Shown here: positions 1 through 11,544 of the stretch, piece by piece
Numbering within the stretch: position 1 is the first letter of the stretch
Layout of the letters: each line of letters opens with the position of its first letter
DNA from: Cryptomeria japonica
Taxonomy: Eukaryota; Streptophyta; Pinopsida; Cupressales; Cupressaceae
Direction of reading: 5' to 3'
Assembly (NCBI RefSeq): GCF_030272615.1
Contig: NC_081415.1
Coordinates: 604,273,644 to 604,337,643, forward strand
DNA length: 64,000 bases
The notes under the pieces: generated by a model
What the model was told of the DNA's origin: nothing
Seen by the model: only the letters and a program-made list of their open reading frames with translations
Database searches by the model: none
Made by a program: the position numbers and the translations under genes

Positions 1-907
1 AGAGCTTTTGATGCAGATCTTTGATGAATTGCATAAGTGGTATTGGTGTAGCTTCTAATAGAATTTAAGGATGTTGTTGGTGATCATGTTCGAGACTTGG
101 TAGTTGGAGATCACTGTTGAATCGTGTGGACCTATACTTGGTCCCAATTGATCTAGGTTATGGACCATCTTTAATGTAACATGTGGAAAGGACCTATTGA
201 TGTATTTCTGGGATTTCTTATGAGTTCATATTATTTGTTTGGTCTAAGGCCAACATCATTTGTAATTATGTAATCAGTTTATTGTCTAGTGGCCAACCTG
301 ATTGTTTATGGTCGATGGTTTGTATAAATAGATGTAAGATCTTAATGCAGATCATCATGGTCAAGGAATGTAATGTGCAAATAATGTAATATCATTCAAG
401 AAGAGGAGTTGGTCAATCATTGGATTTTGAACTGGGTTTATGTAAGATGATTTAGTCCTTAGGTATTGAGCTTAACTGGAACTGTACTCAAGCATAGGAG
501 ATGTTATCTTTTGCAGTTCAACACTTCTCTGGATTGTTGTTTGGATTTATATGTAGTCAATGAGGATCCTTTTGTGATGAGCAGTGTGCTCTAGGTTGTT
601 GGCCTTCCTGCAAGTGCAATCCCCTTCATTGTAATTCACATACTTACTGCAGAAGTATTATCAGACTGTGGGTAGGCTTCCCACCATGGTTTTTCACTTT
701 ACTGGGTTTTCTATGTACAAATCTTGGTGTTGTGTGGATGGCTTTTATTATTTGATTATTGTTTATGGTTAATTGATTCACTGATATTCTGGTACTGTTG
801 TTTTGGGTTCTGGTATTAAATCTTTAATTGCTGAATGTTCCTATAATCTGTGACAACTAATTCATGCCCCCTCTCTGTTGTCTTTTGGTTATCTGAACTA
901 TCTAACA
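1..907 (+). repeat. LTR of element B (left side cut by window edge)
   Basis: This is the right-hand part of a copia-type LTR. It matches the two complete LTRs of element A at 2012-3235 and 17797-19008, from the AGAGCTTTTGATG segment through the GTGGGTAGGCTTCCCAC hairpin to the terminal CTAACA at 902-907. The start lies outside the window. No PBS follows the LTR; the sequence jumps straight into the middle of a gag-like coiled-coil region, so the PBS and ORF1 start of B have been deleted. The segment is non-coding. Confidence 0.8.
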
Positions 908-1600
908 TTTATTTGATGAATGTTGTATTCTTAATCATGAAAATGACTTGGTGAAGCTTGAATTGATACAATCCAGAAATAATGAGCAAGAGCTTGAAAG
1001 ACAAATCATAATTATAAGGGATGAACTTACTAGTTAATAATGAGTACAACTCAATATTCAATGCTAGCTTAGCTAAGTTGGATGAGATGCTACAAACCCA
1101 GAAGAACAAAGGTGATATGGGAGGGCTTATATTTGAGAAAGGAGAAAGCTCTAGATTTGGTTTAAGCAATGCTAAACCTCAAAAGAAAAACAGATCTTCG
1201 GTAAGGAAACCTAATGGTTATAAATTTAATGGTAAATGCTTTGTTTGGAATAAGTTAGTTGAATGCAGACGTATGGTAAATAGGAGAAATGTAAGATGCT
1301 ATGCTTGTGGAAGATTTGGACCTATAGCTAACCAAAGAAGATCAAAGAGAAATCAAGGTAATTATAGGCCTAATAAGAGAAACAACATTGTTTTCTATGC
1401 TTGCAACAAATGCAGTCATATTGAAAATATTGTAGAAGCAAGAATGTGAACCAAAATGATCTGGTAGACAAGAACAAATCTGGTTGAGGAAATCAGAGAG
1501 TAGTACAATAAGAAATGGGTTAAGAAGGGTGATTCAGATGAATACACACCTGATTCTAGTGTTAGAACCTTATCTAGTAACAATTTTCCTCAGGGGGAAG
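908..1600 (+). pseudogene. ORF1 remnant of element B (coiled coil plus decayed zinc knuckles)
   Basis: This is the decayed C-terminal half of the same ORF1 that is better preserved at 28970-30084, 36278-37436 and 41893-42975. The translated order agrees: a Glu/Lys-rich helix, a segment ending in an E-x-GESS-like motif (EKGESS), the KPNGYKFNGKCF motif, a knuckle reading CYACGRFGPIANQ, and a VEEI...KKWVKKGD tail like the VEEV...KQWIRKSD tail of the other copies. The first knuckle has lost its cysteines (CFVWNK) and the third lacks its final Cys. Stops at about 1036 and 1450 and near 1495 break the frame. The N-terminal half is deleted, as the LTR joins directly at 908. A nucleic-acid-binding Gag-like role is inferred from the family. 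Confidence 0.65.
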
Positions 1601-2003
1601 CTTTTCATGCAAATCCTGAAAAACCCCTTGTCTGAGATCTATAACTTGTGGGAGATTGCAGATGGTTGTGAATGTTTGTGCAGATGATCCTGAAGGGTCA
1701 CTTGAAGACTTCATGCTGATTTGAGACTCTGGAAGAATATTCATGAGATACAGAGCATTTGGTAGATTTAGGGTTGAGAATTTACTATACCTAAAATTTA
1801 GGTATGTCGTGGATAAAAGGCAATTTAACTTTTATTTCTCACATTGCATTCGAAGAAAAAGAGTAGGAGAGATTGGTGAAGAGATTGTGAAGAGAACTCC
1901 GAGTGTTGAAGAGATCTAGAAAATATTTCTTACATCTGGTTGAAGGCAAAAAGGTATTTTCAGAGTTTGATATTCTTCTTTATTCATTACCTAAAATTCG
2001 ACA
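1601..2003 (+). other. ORF1-ORF2 spacer of element B
   Basis: About 400 bases lie between the ORF1 remnant and the ORF2 start codon at 2004. The equivalent spacers in elements D and E are about 300 bases. No open frame or other signal was recognised. An AAAGGTATTT motif shortly before the start codon is also found before the ORF2 start of D and E. Confidence 0.5.
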
Positions 2004-2011
2004 ATGGCATC
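2004..2011 (+). pseudogene. Start of element B ORF2, plus the left target duplication of element A
   Basis: ATG at 2004 is the start codon of B's second ORF. The next five bases (GCATC, 2007-2011) are repeated with one change as ACATC at 19009-19013 on the far side of element A. The reading frame resumes there with a Met-Ala-Ser-Ser type beginning like the ORF2 of elements E and I. The insertion therefore split the gene after its first codon. Confidence 0.7.
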
Positions 2012-3235
2012 TATTGGCCATTTGGTGGAATTGATTATGTGTTGCATTGATGTTTTTTCATTGATGCGAACAATAGTTGTTTGGATACTTTACCGACACC
2101 CTTCCAATCCTTGTAGGTTGAGTGGTTTTTGGTTGACTTGGATCTGGCATGATTCGGTATGCTTCGGTATAGTTTGGTTCTGGAATTAGCTTAATCATGA
2201 TACTCATGTTCATATTCAGTAAGTTGATTTTGGTCTAGTGATCAGATGCTATCTTGTTTGCTTAGAATCTTGGTTTCTGGTTCCGGCGAGGGTTTCACCG
2301 CCAGAGCTTTTGATGAATATCTTTGATGAATTGCATAAGTGGTGTTGGTGAAAATTTTTGTGTATTTTCAGGATGTTGTTGGTGATCATGTTTGAGACCT
2401 GGCGGATGGAGATCATTGTTGTAGCATGTGGACCTATACTAGCTGCCGGTTGATCTAGGTTATGGACTGACTTTAATGTAATGTGTGGATTGGATCTCTC
2501 AATGTGTTTGCGGGATGTCTTATGTGTTGGATATTATTTTTTTGGTCTAAGGCCAACATGGTTTGTAATTATTTAATTGGTTTATTATCTAGTGGGTGAC
2601 CTAATTGTTTATGGTCAAGGGTTTATATATATATATGTAAGATCTCTTTGTAGATCACACATGGTAGAGATCATAGGAATGGGAAATGGATATGTAACAT
2701 GCAAATAATGTAATATCATTTAGGCAGAGGATTTGGCCGATCATTGGAGATCGAATTGGGTTTATGTAAGAGGATTTAGTCCTCCAGTATTGAACTTAAC
2801 CGAAACTGTACTCAGGCATAGGAGATGATATCTTTTGCAGTTCAAAACTTCTTCGGATTGTAGTGTGAATTTCTATATAGTCATTGAGGCTCCTTTTGTG
2901 ATGAGAAGAGCACTCTATGTTGTTTGCCTTCCTGGAAGTGCAGGCCCCTCAATTGTAATTCACATACTTATTGCAAAAGTATTATCTGACTGTGGGTAGG
3001 CTTCCCATCGTGGTTTTTCCCTTTATTGGGTTTTCCACGTATAAATCTTGGTATCATGTGGATGGTATTTATTCTATGATTATTGTTTTTGCTTAATTGG
3101 TTTAACTGCTATTTTTGTATAAATGTTTTGGGTTGCGGTATTAAAGTTTTAATTACTAATGGTTCCAATAATCTATGACAACTGATTCACCCCCCCCCGT
3201 CTCAGTTGTCTTCTGGTTTTTTTAACTATCTAACA
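2012..3235 (+). repeat. 5' LTR of element A
   Basis: The LTR runs from a degenerate TGTTGGCC start (TATTGGCC) to CTAACA, immediately before the PBS. It matches 17797-19008 throughout. It contains a TATA box at 2623-2636, a CCTGGAAGTGCAGG near-palindrome at 2931-2944, a GTGGGT...TCCCA hairpin near 2993, the GGTTTTTCCC...GGGTTTTCCAC module, and a long C run just before its end. It is non-coding. Confidence 0.87.
2623..2636 (+). promoter_or_regulatory. TATA box in the 5' LTR of element A
   Basis: An alternating TATATATATATATG run lies about 600 bases into the LTR, followed by GTAAGATCTC, a block also found after the TATA box in the 3' LTR (18411-18418) and in the LTR of element H. The position fits the U3/R boundary of a copia LTR. 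Confidence 0.6.
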
Positions 3236-3237
3236 AT

Positions 3238-3249
3238 TAGTATAAGAGC
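3238..3249 (+). other. Primer-binding site of element A (initiator tRNA-Met type)
   Basis: TAGTATAAGAGC begins two bases after the LTR end. It differs at two positions from the TGGTATCAGAGC complement of plant initiator tRNA-Met seen intact at 60537. First-strand DNA synthesis would prime here. Confidence 0.8.
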
Positions 3250-3292
3250 TTTGGTCCTCTCTACAGAAATCTTAACTGCTTGATGAGATCCT

Positions 3293-4260
3293 ATGGTGAC
3301 TAATGGTTCAAGTTCATCTAGCTCATTTGGAGCTATCTTTCGAAGAGATATTCCTAGGCTTGATGGAACAAATTACACAGTATGGAAGATTCAGATGGAG
3401 ACTCATCTAAGATGTCTTGGCAAGGAGATTTGGTAGATCAAACAGAATGGTGTCACACCTTATAATCCAGCATCTAGCAATCCTCCTTTGGAAAACTTGG
3501 ATAAGGAGCTTGAGAATGATTATAGAGCAAGAGAAGCCCTCTTGTGTGCACTTTCTGATCAGCAAATAATGGGATGAACTGACAAATCATCTGGAAAGGT
3601 TATATGGGATAAGTTGGAGACTCTTAATGAAGGTGACCCTACAGTGAATATTGCTAAACTTTATGGTTACCGGGTGAGATATGAAAACCTAAAGATGCAA
3701 GAAGATGAAAGGATTACTGCATTCATGGAAAGGGTAAATGAGATTGTTATGGGAATTCCATGTTGTGGTGAAACTCTTATTAATGAGTTGAGAACAATGG
3801 CTAATACATCTATCAACAAAGATACCTTGGTTGGGAAACTGTCTTCTTTTGAGCTTGAAGAATTTGGACCTTTTGGAGCTATGAAGATTGAACCTACTTT
3901 TCATGCATCTACATCTGCAACCGGTAAGCAAGACTGGAAAGATTTATACACAAAGCAATTCGAAGATGATGAGTTTGAGAAACTTGAAGCACTATTTTCT
4001 AGAAGAGTACCTAAAGGACTGATAGGAAGTAAGTATGAAGGAAAAGAACCTTTTAAATTTTTTGCATATAATAAGATTGGTCATTTTGCATCTAGATGTC
4101 CTGAAAGGAATTCAAGATTTTAAGAAAGAGTTAGAAGATGTTTTAAGCCTAACCCTAGATATTAGAACAAGTATAAGTACAAGAAAAACATAGAAAAATA
4201 ATGCTACATAGAAGATGAGGAAGGCATTACTGATTCTAATGATGAACCGATATAAGACTT
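3293..4260 (+). pseudogene. gag: Gag of copia element A (UBN2/Copia gag family)
   Basis: This is the capsid-type Gag. From the ATG at 3293 it reads through an LDGTNYTVWK motif typical of the copia gag N-terminus. It then runs through the central helical domain, with a stretch from TLNEGDPTVNIAKL to ERITAFMERVNEIV nearly matching element H's gag, to a C-terminal zinc knuckle at about 4065-4110. The knuckle is degraded: the first two cysteines read Phe and Tyr (FFAYNKIGHFASRC), so zinc binding would be lost. Stops occur at about 3433 and 3577. A segment present in H between the ETL motif and NELRTM is missing here. A Lys-rich tail follows to about 4260. Confidence 0.85.
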
Positions 4261-4379
4261 TGCTAGTGGTTCCAACAATGGGAAGGAATGGGTGTTCTTG
4301 GTTATCAAGGAAGATGATCCGACACTAGAAGAGAATGTACCTAAAGAGAAGGAACTTGCTGCTAAAATTTAAGAAAAGG

Positions 4380-4960
4380 ATGAATGGGTAATTGACAGTG
4401 GTTGTTCACATCATATGACTGGAGATAAAGGGAAGTTTCTATCTTTGCAAGAATTTGATGGCAGTCTAGTTATATTTGGATATGACAAAGCATGTATGAT
4501 CAAAGGAAAAGGAACTATATCATTGGATGGTAAGAACAATATTGACAATGTTTAATGTGTTGAAGGTTTAAGGCATAATATTTTGAGTGTAGGACAATCA
4601 ATGGATAAGGGATCTCAATTATAGTTCAAGAATGGAAAATGCAAAATCATTAATAGATCTGGATTAGAGATTGCAATCAACACATAGAGAAAAGGTAGTA
4701 TATTTCATTTGAACTCCGATGAGAAGACATGTTTGATTACACATATTGATGAGAGTTGGCTATGGTATAAAAGGCCATGTCATGTGAATTTTGATTTAAT
4801 TGTAAAGACCAGTTCAATTAAGGCAGATAGGGATATACCTAAGATTATGAAGCCCTATAATCTTGTATGTAAAGAATGTCATATGGAGAAATAGGTCAGA
4901 ACCTCTTTTAGGAGAATACAAGATAAATCAAATGATGTTCTTGATCTTATTCATATTGAT
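4380..4960 (+). pseudogene. pol: Protease and GAG-pre-integrase region of element A
   Basis: The aspartic protease begins near 4385 with WVIDSGCSHHMTGD, which contains the catalytic DSG. The rest of the domain follows, including the HNILSVGQ-like C-terminal motif at about 4570. From about 4700 a GAG-pre-integrase segment carries the first His of the zinc-binding region and a CKECHMEK motif near 4866. Stops occur near 4371, 4554, 4621, 4686 and 4892. The order protease then integrase is that of Ty1/copia. The protein would process the polyprotein, but this copy cannot be expressed whole. Confidence 0.82.
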
Positions 4961-5660
4961 TTGTGTGGCCCTACTAGAGTTAAAAGTTTTCACGATGATA
5001 GATATTTCATGCTAATCATTGATGATTATTCTAGAATGATGTGGGTTACTTTTCTGAAGGAAAAATCTGAGGCATTTGAAAAGTTTAAAATCTTTAAGGC
5101 TAAAATGGAAATTGACATAGGATTAAAGATTAAATGTTTGAGGTTAGATCATGGTGGCAATATAGGATTAAAGATTAAATGTTTGAGGTTAGATCATAGT
5201 GGTGAATTCACATCTAGTGAGTTTAATAACTTTTGTGAGAAGCATGGTATACGAAGACAATTTTCTGCTCCCCAGACACCTCAACAGAATGGAGTTATGG
5301 AAAGGAAGAACAAAACTATCTTGGATGTTGCTAGAACAACAAATATGGAAGCTAGTCTACCTCATATCTACTAGAGAGAAGCAGTGAGAACAAAGGTTTA
5401 TACATTCAACAGAGTACATATCAAAGGAGAAATCAGTAAGACACCTTATGAATTATGGTTTGGAAATACACCTATAGTTAAGTATTTCGAAATATTTGGT
5501 AGTAAATGTTATATCAAGAGAGATGATATCATTGAAAATTTGTTCCTAGATGTGATGAAGGCATATTTATTGGTTATTCTAATGAAAGCAAGGCATATAG
5601 ATGTTATAACAAGAGACTGCAGTGAACTATGGAGAGTTCTAATGGAAAAGTAGATGAGCT
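4961..5660 (+). pseudogene. pol: Integrase core of element A
   Basis: A DDE integrase of the rve family. The first catalytic Asp lies in IHIDLCGPTR at about 4950. The second is in LRLDHSGEF near 5190. The Glu is in NGVMERKNKT near 5290-5315. The spacing fits a D,D-35-E core. A 15-codon in-frame duplication (5117-5206) repeats the segment around the second Asp. A stop at 5372 follows LPHIY, where the family has a Trp, and a frameshift near 5560 breaks the C-terminal part (PYELWFGNTP, then FGSKCYIKRD). This domain would insert the DNA copy into the genome. The copy is inactive. Confidence 0.85.
5117..5206 (+). repeat. 45-base tandem duplication within integrase
   Basis: The 45-base unit beginning ATAGGATTAAAGATTAAATG at 5117 is repeated at 5162 with few changes. 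It is a multiple of three, so the frame stays open, and it encodes IGLKIKCLRLDH twice in succession. The copied segment includes the residue corresponding to the second catalytic Asp. This is a post-insertion or source-element event not expected in the family. Confidence 0.9.
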
Positions 5661-5787
5661 GAATAGAAGTGAAATCAAAGTTTATGAGAAGGAATCGGCA
5701 GTGGAAATAATTATATTTGAACCAGTGGTACCTTTACCGAAATAGAGTGTTGAACTAGTTACTCCAGTAGTATCAGACAATTCTACA

Positions 5788-6660
5788 GTGACTGAAGATC
5801 AGGGAAGAGGAATGGAGAGTCAGAGGACTCCTGGGTATGTGAGATTGAATCATTCAAAAGATCAGATTATTAGGGATAAGAGCAATGGAGTAATGACAAG
5901 AAGAAGACTGGGAACTAATGAGGTATGTTTAATTTCACAAGTTGAACTAGTATCAGTAATTGAGGCATGTAAAGATGAATATTGGTTGAAAGCTATGGAA
6001 GAAGAATTAGATCAGATTGAGAAAAATAAAACATGGACTTTGGTTCCTCGACCTAAAAATAAAAATGTTATTGGAACAAAATGGGTATTTAGAAATCAGT
6101 TGAATGAGGATGGTCAAGTTATAAGTGATAAGGCTAGACTGGTTCGTAAACAATACTCTCAGAAGGAAGGAATTTATTATGGAGAGACTTTTGCACCTAT
6201 AGATAGGATTGAAGTTGTAAGATTATTTCTTTCCTATGCTACTTATAAAATCTACAAGGTTTATCAGATGGATGTTAAATGTGCATTTTTTAATGGGAAT
6301 CTTGATGAGGAAGATTATACTGAGCAACCTAATGGTTTTTCACTATTAGATGATACAAACATGGTTTGTAGGTTAAGGAAATCTTTATATGGATTGAAAC
6401 AAGCACCTAAAGCTTGGTATGCAAGGTTGGATAAATAACTTTTGAGGCTTGGTTATACTAAGGGTAATGAGGATAGTAATTTCTATTATAAAATCACTGA
6501 TGATGATATACTGATTATTGAAGTATTTGTTGATGACATTATTTTTGGAGGTGAAGATAAGTTGTGCATAGAATTTTCTAAGAATATGGACAAAGAATTT
6601 GAGATGTCTATGATTGGTGAGATGAAATTTTTCTTAGGTTTTTAGATTACTCGGATTGAA
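5788..6660 (+). pseudogene. pol: Reverse transcriptase of element A
   Basis: A copia-type RT (RVT_2 family). Motifs in order are KAMEEELDQIEKN (about 5990), GTKWVFRNQLNEDG, ARLVRKQYSQKEGIYY, YQMDVKCAFFNG with the first catalytic Asp (about 6265), LRKSLYGLKQAPKAWY (about 6375-6420), and VFVDDIIFGG with the catalytic Asp pair (about 6525-6550). A TAA at 6436 and a TAG at 6643 interrupt an otherwise continuous frame. The segment before 5788 (5660-5787) is the poorly conserved integrase-RT linker. Confidence 0.9.
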
Positions 6661-7472
6661 AAAGGTATTTTTATTTGTCAAACTAAGTATGCTAAGGAAT
6701 TGTTGAGGAAATTTGGTATGAGAGATTCTAAACCGACAAGTACTCCTATGGTTACAAGTGAGAAATTGACAAGAAAGGATGTTTCTGCACCGGTAAATCC
6801 TACAAGATACAAATCTATGATTGGAGGTTTTCTTTATTTGACTCAAAATAGGCCTGACATAATGAATGTTGTTTGTATTGTTTCAAGATTTCAGAGTGAT
6901 CCTAGAGAAAATCATGATAGTGTGGTGAAAAGGATTTTTAGATACTTACAAGGTACATCAGAATATGGTTTGTGATACCCTAAGGATGATAACATTACTT
7001 TATGTGCATATATAGATGTTGATTGGGCTAGAGATGTTGATGATCAGAAAATTACTTCTGGTGGAGCTTTCTTTCTTGGAAAAACGTTGGTTTCATGGAT
7101 CAACAATAAACAGTCATGTACTTCTTTATCTACTATTGAAGCTATGTATGTTGCTACTTCTACTAATTGTAGACAAGTTTTATGGATGAAGCAAATGTTG
7201 AAGGATATAAATGTTGATTGTGATGCACCGGTAGTCATTCACTGTGATAACTCTACTGCTATTGATATATCCAAGAATTTGGTATTTCATTCTAAGACAA
7301 AGCACATATCTATCAAGTATAATTTTTGAGGGAAAAGTTGGAAGCAAATGAAGTTAGACAGGTTTATGTGAACACTAAGGAGAAGATTGCAGATATTTTT
7401 ACTAAAACATTGTCTTAGGAATCATTTGAGTACCAGAGAGATAGACTGGGAGTTTTTGCCCCTTTGGTATAT
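6661..7472 (+). pseudogene. pol: RNase H of element A, ending at the N insertion
   Basis: The copia-type RNase H follows the RT connection segment, which holds TPM (6745), RPDI and the RYLQGT motif (about 6945). RNase H motifs are YIDVDWARDVDD (the family norm is YTDADWA), the SLSTIEAMYVA segment and CDNSTAIDISKN. A stop occurs at about 6975 and a frameshift near 7330. After that the end reads in another frame to an ESFEYQRDRLGV-like C-terminus at about 7420-7455. The host sequence ends with GGTATAT at 7466-7472. The same GGTATAT restarts at 17349 on the other side of N. Confidence 0.85.
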
Positions 7473-10400
7473 TGGATCCCAAACATGGACGGGTTTAGAT
7501 AGCCACTGGGCAAAGACCAAGCTAATTCCTCCAAATATCTATGGAGAGACACCTCCAACTATCAATATCTGTCAGGCTTGGACAACCTTTAACAAGGACA
7601 TAAAATCCTTCTACACTTCAGGCTTTGCAGGACCCAGGAGGGTGATCCCTTCAGTGAACTTCTTTCTCTCTACAATGATACTCGAGAATTTACTGAAAAA
7701 AAAGTAGATTATCTCATAAAATGACTCAATAGATAGGGATAATGCTCAAGGATGGAAAATCCTTCAGTGATCCTCAACCTTAGATGGAATATGAGAAGGG
7801 TGGGACAACCTTTCAGAAGAAACATAAAACTTAATCAAATGATATTCTGATATTCAAGAAATTTGTAGGGATTCATCAGCGAAAAGAAAGAAAAGGTTGA
7901 TAAACAAAACCATTTACAAGCATTGATTAGTGCCTTACTCCATTGGGCACCTAAAAGATATAAAAAATGAACTTGAAAGTGTGATAGAATTTGATCTGAT
8001 AACATAAAATTTGAGATGATATTGCCTTACAATGTATCCCATTTGTAACCCTATCCCAAGACTACTTACCAAACATCCTTGCATAAGCCCTATCATTCTG
8101 CAACTTCATTTATGTGATTTAATTGACCCCTTGGGCCAAAGCATAAACAAAAAGCTACATACATCATAACAATGCACTAAATGAAATAAACCCTTGATTC
8201 ATTTCATTTAAAATGCAATGGAGAGAAAAAGGTCAGAATTCTATTTTTCTTTAAACAAAATGCTATCTCTCTCACATGATAAAATTTATGCATAACTCCT
8301 TCAAGAACCTGTACCAAAATTGACACTAAAACATTTCTTTATTTTCTTTGTAAAATATTTTACAGTTTGTTTGCTTCACTTTGACTCACTACTGGAAACA
8401 GACTAGGAAAAACCCAGGGAAGAAGAAAACTGAACGTACAAGACCTTTCCAATGAATTTGAACCCTTCTTGTGGCAATGATTTCCCTTTTTATAGAATAA
8501 AGGGAGCAACAAGCTTCCAACCAGAAGACATATGTTAATAATAGATTCATTCTTAACAATTAGCCCTAAAAGGTTGTATCCAATTCTATTACAAAATTGT
8601 TTACATGTCCATGCACTGGCACCTGTGAATCATCATTTTTTAATGAAAATTGGTAGGGGAAAAACCATTTGAGCCATGTCGCTATCATCTTGACACCTTC
8701 AGATGGAGTGTGAGATGTTGCACTTTTGTCCTATTGAGCATTTCCCTTCTAGGAAAGGAAACAAGGTCCCGACAAGAAGAAAAGTTGCCTCTAAACTAGA
8801 GGAGGAGCTTTAACCTTCATGCCCAGGATCAAAGGCAATGGGAGGGGGAGTTAGGGGGGAAACATAATAGGTTGGGGAGGTGTTATAGCTTCCGTGCAGG
8901 TACATGGATGGATTGGTGCTAGTCCCTACCCAGACATGTTCCTTTTTCATTCCTTTGCGAGCTCTCTCTCAGAACCTCCTGCCATCCAGTGACAGAGTAG
9001 ACATAGAGGCTATGCCATGCGTGGCCTTTCTTCATAAGAAAAGGATTTCACGGACCCTCTGGAAATTCTCCCCACTTTCACATCCCCTCTAGCAATAGAC
9101 ATACTCACACATGAGAGAAACAATCCATCCAATATCACAGAGTATATTGCAACTCCATTTACAAGCTTGCTCAAACATCATTCCCTTTGCAGAAGGAAAA
9201 ACTGCATTCAAAAAATGAAAAGACTTCATACTCACCTACCAATTTGATCACCACCTTGTTGTTTTTATAGTTAAACCATACTTCATCAAGTAGTATCTTC
9301 TCATTCGACATCATCACTTTGGTGCTCTTAATTCAATTTGCCAGCTATGGACACTAGAATTTATGCATATCACATCGACTGTATTATTTTGTCAAGGTTC
9401 ATCTAATGCGAGTGATTTTATCTTGATTTTATTCTTCCATGGGTGTACATTCTTCTACTTTAGGATCTCTGCAAACAATAAAATCTCTTAATTCATCAGA
9501 GAACTCGTGATCCATCACACTTGAACCAGAAGCTTATCCTAATCCTTTCACAGCTCTAAGATATCATCCTTGCCTTGTCAAATCAGTCCTTTTCTTAATA
9601 GAAAATTCAAAAATAATCCTCCTAGATTAGGTCGGCATCAAAATCTCCCAGCTCATCACTAATCATCCTGAGTGGACAAGTTTGTATCCTGTTCATTCTA
9701 CCTCTCCCGCGCAAGCTACGACCAATTCCTTCTATGATCCCTCCTAATTTCACATTTGAAACTCAACTGCAGATCCTACCCAACCTAGCAAATCTAACGA
9801 TCATTGCACATTGACTCAACATTTGTCCTTCCATCTATATCCGTGGACCCACCAAGTCTTGACTAAACAGTGCCATATCATCTTTCGACTAGACTTTGTC
9901 ATCGGCCCCACTATAAGTCTTCCTTGTTAGCTTGGGACACATGGCATCATCTTGCGATGCCATGGTTTGTAACATCCTTGCAACTTCCATCGTGGGGATA
10001 CAGGGGTCATCAGATCTGTGCAAAATTTACTCTTTAGCACAATGTCCGTTAATTCCTCCAGAATTAAAAAACGAGCACCTTTTACCTCAAGATAAAACAT
10101 CTTTGTTCATTTTGAACATGTGAAAATTGATAAGACTATTAGTAAACCAACCTTTACTGCCCGAGAACTGATAACACAATGCTTCGACCGGTTATACTGC
10201 CAACCTTGTCAGTTTCCATTGAAAACACGTGGGACAATCTCGTGGTATCGCGGTATTTATCATCCTTGCATATTCAATCATGGAGAATCGTGAACCATTG
10301 GATTCATTATGTCTTTAGCAACTGGCTGAAATACTTAGGACTTTTAGACTTAGGAAAATTATGGACACAGACACAAATATTTAAAAGGAGACCGGTCATA

Positions 10401-10694
10401 AGAAAATTTATGCACATGATCTAGGAAAAATCACATTTCATGAACAGGTTGACCACAACTTAATATTTAGAGAATGAAATGGCCTCGTGCATGGTAAACA
10501 ACCCTTAGCTTTAAGTGGGAAAAAGTAACAACAAAATATATCATTGCTAGGATTTTCTTCACAAAACGTAAGAAATATTGATAAACCCTAAACCATAGAC
10601 CTTGGATCATTTCTAGAGGATACAAATAAAACCAAAAAATCAATACTTGAGCTCAAAATTGAAAATTTCATGCAATCAATTTTCAGAGCTATTA
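7473..10694 (-). repeat. Left LTR of element N (3' LTR in element orientation)
   Basis: Aligned by eye with 14127-17347 from the first block (TGG then ATGGACGGGTTTA, CACTGGGCAAAGACC) to the last (CAATACTTGAGCTC, then AGAGCTATTA). Differences are mainly substitutions, many of them C/T or G/A. The LTR is unusually long at about 3.2 kb. It contains no convincing gene; short open frames in it are not conserved between the two copies. Confidence 0.85.
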
Positions 10695-11544
10695 GCGGCT
10701 CTAGTTGGGGACTCTCATTTCACATGAATGAGGTGAGAGATCAAAATCTTTGGGTGAAGTAGACCAACTATAGGGGAAAACTAAAAAGAAATTACCTGGA
10801 CAGGGTAACTTCAACATAAAGGAAACTAGACTACCTAGGCAAACCTAATTAATGCTCATGGATAATAGCTACTTTAAAAAAAGTAGCACCTCAAAAATTG
10901 TCCATGAACAAGCAATTTAAGGGAATTTATTTGTAACTCTATTGGGTATAGAGTTAGAAAAAATTACTCTACCCCAAATTGTTTGTGGCCTGCAGAGTCC
11001 AACCATATATGATGGCCCAATGTCATCTGCCAATATCAACCAGTGCTTTCCTCTATCATAAACAAGATTTTCTTCTGAAAGCATCAAATATAATTTAATA
11101 ACAGAAGTAAAAAACCATTTTTCAAATCTATTGGCTAATTTCATCCAACCACTATGCTTAAATTTATCACTGCAATTACTGCTCAAAATCTGAAAGTTAT
11201 GCAATGATATAAAATATTTGTTATTATGTGACACATATGCGCTATATTGAAAATAGCACACATCTTGACTGCAACCAATATCCCACTCTGTAAAAACATC
11301 ATCCTGTTGAAAAAGGATAATCTCATATTCTGGTATATAACTAAGAAAGCATGCCTCACTTGCAATATCAACCTGCCTACTAAAATAGGGACTCTTTGAA
11401 AAATCTACCCTTACTGATCATAACAAGCAAATTGTTGTCAAGAGGAGGAAAAGGATCAGAGATGACCCCTTCATGTAATCACAATTCATTAAAACGGACA
11501 AATATTTCACCCTATTCTCTGCATCTAATTTGATTTCAACAATA
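10695..11544 (-). other. Non-coding 3' internal part of element N
   Basis: This segment lies between the left LTR and the last gag-region frame. In element orientation it is the part just before the 3' LTR, where pol would be in an autonomous element. No RT, integrase or protease motif was found in either strand, and no clear purine-only tract abuts the LTR. A short minus-strand open stretch (10917-11261) shows no recognisable motif. Confidence 0.5.

Noticed and set aside
1021-1449. Treating 1021-1449 as an intact gene
   Set aside because: It is the middle of a decayed ORF1. Homologous coding starts before its ATG and continues after its stop, and knuckle ligands are lost.
9932-10424. Small plus-strand frames in the left LTR of N
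   Set aside because: The matching region of the right LTR (about 16600-17080) does not keep these frames open, and they are antisense to the element.
10681-10720. Plus-strand TTAGCGGCTCTAGTTGGGGAC, first read as a gypsy PBS after the left LTR of N
   Set aside because: The gag domain and a better PBS (14104-14118) are on the minus strand, next to the right LTR. The plus-strand likeness is weaker and in the wrong orientation.
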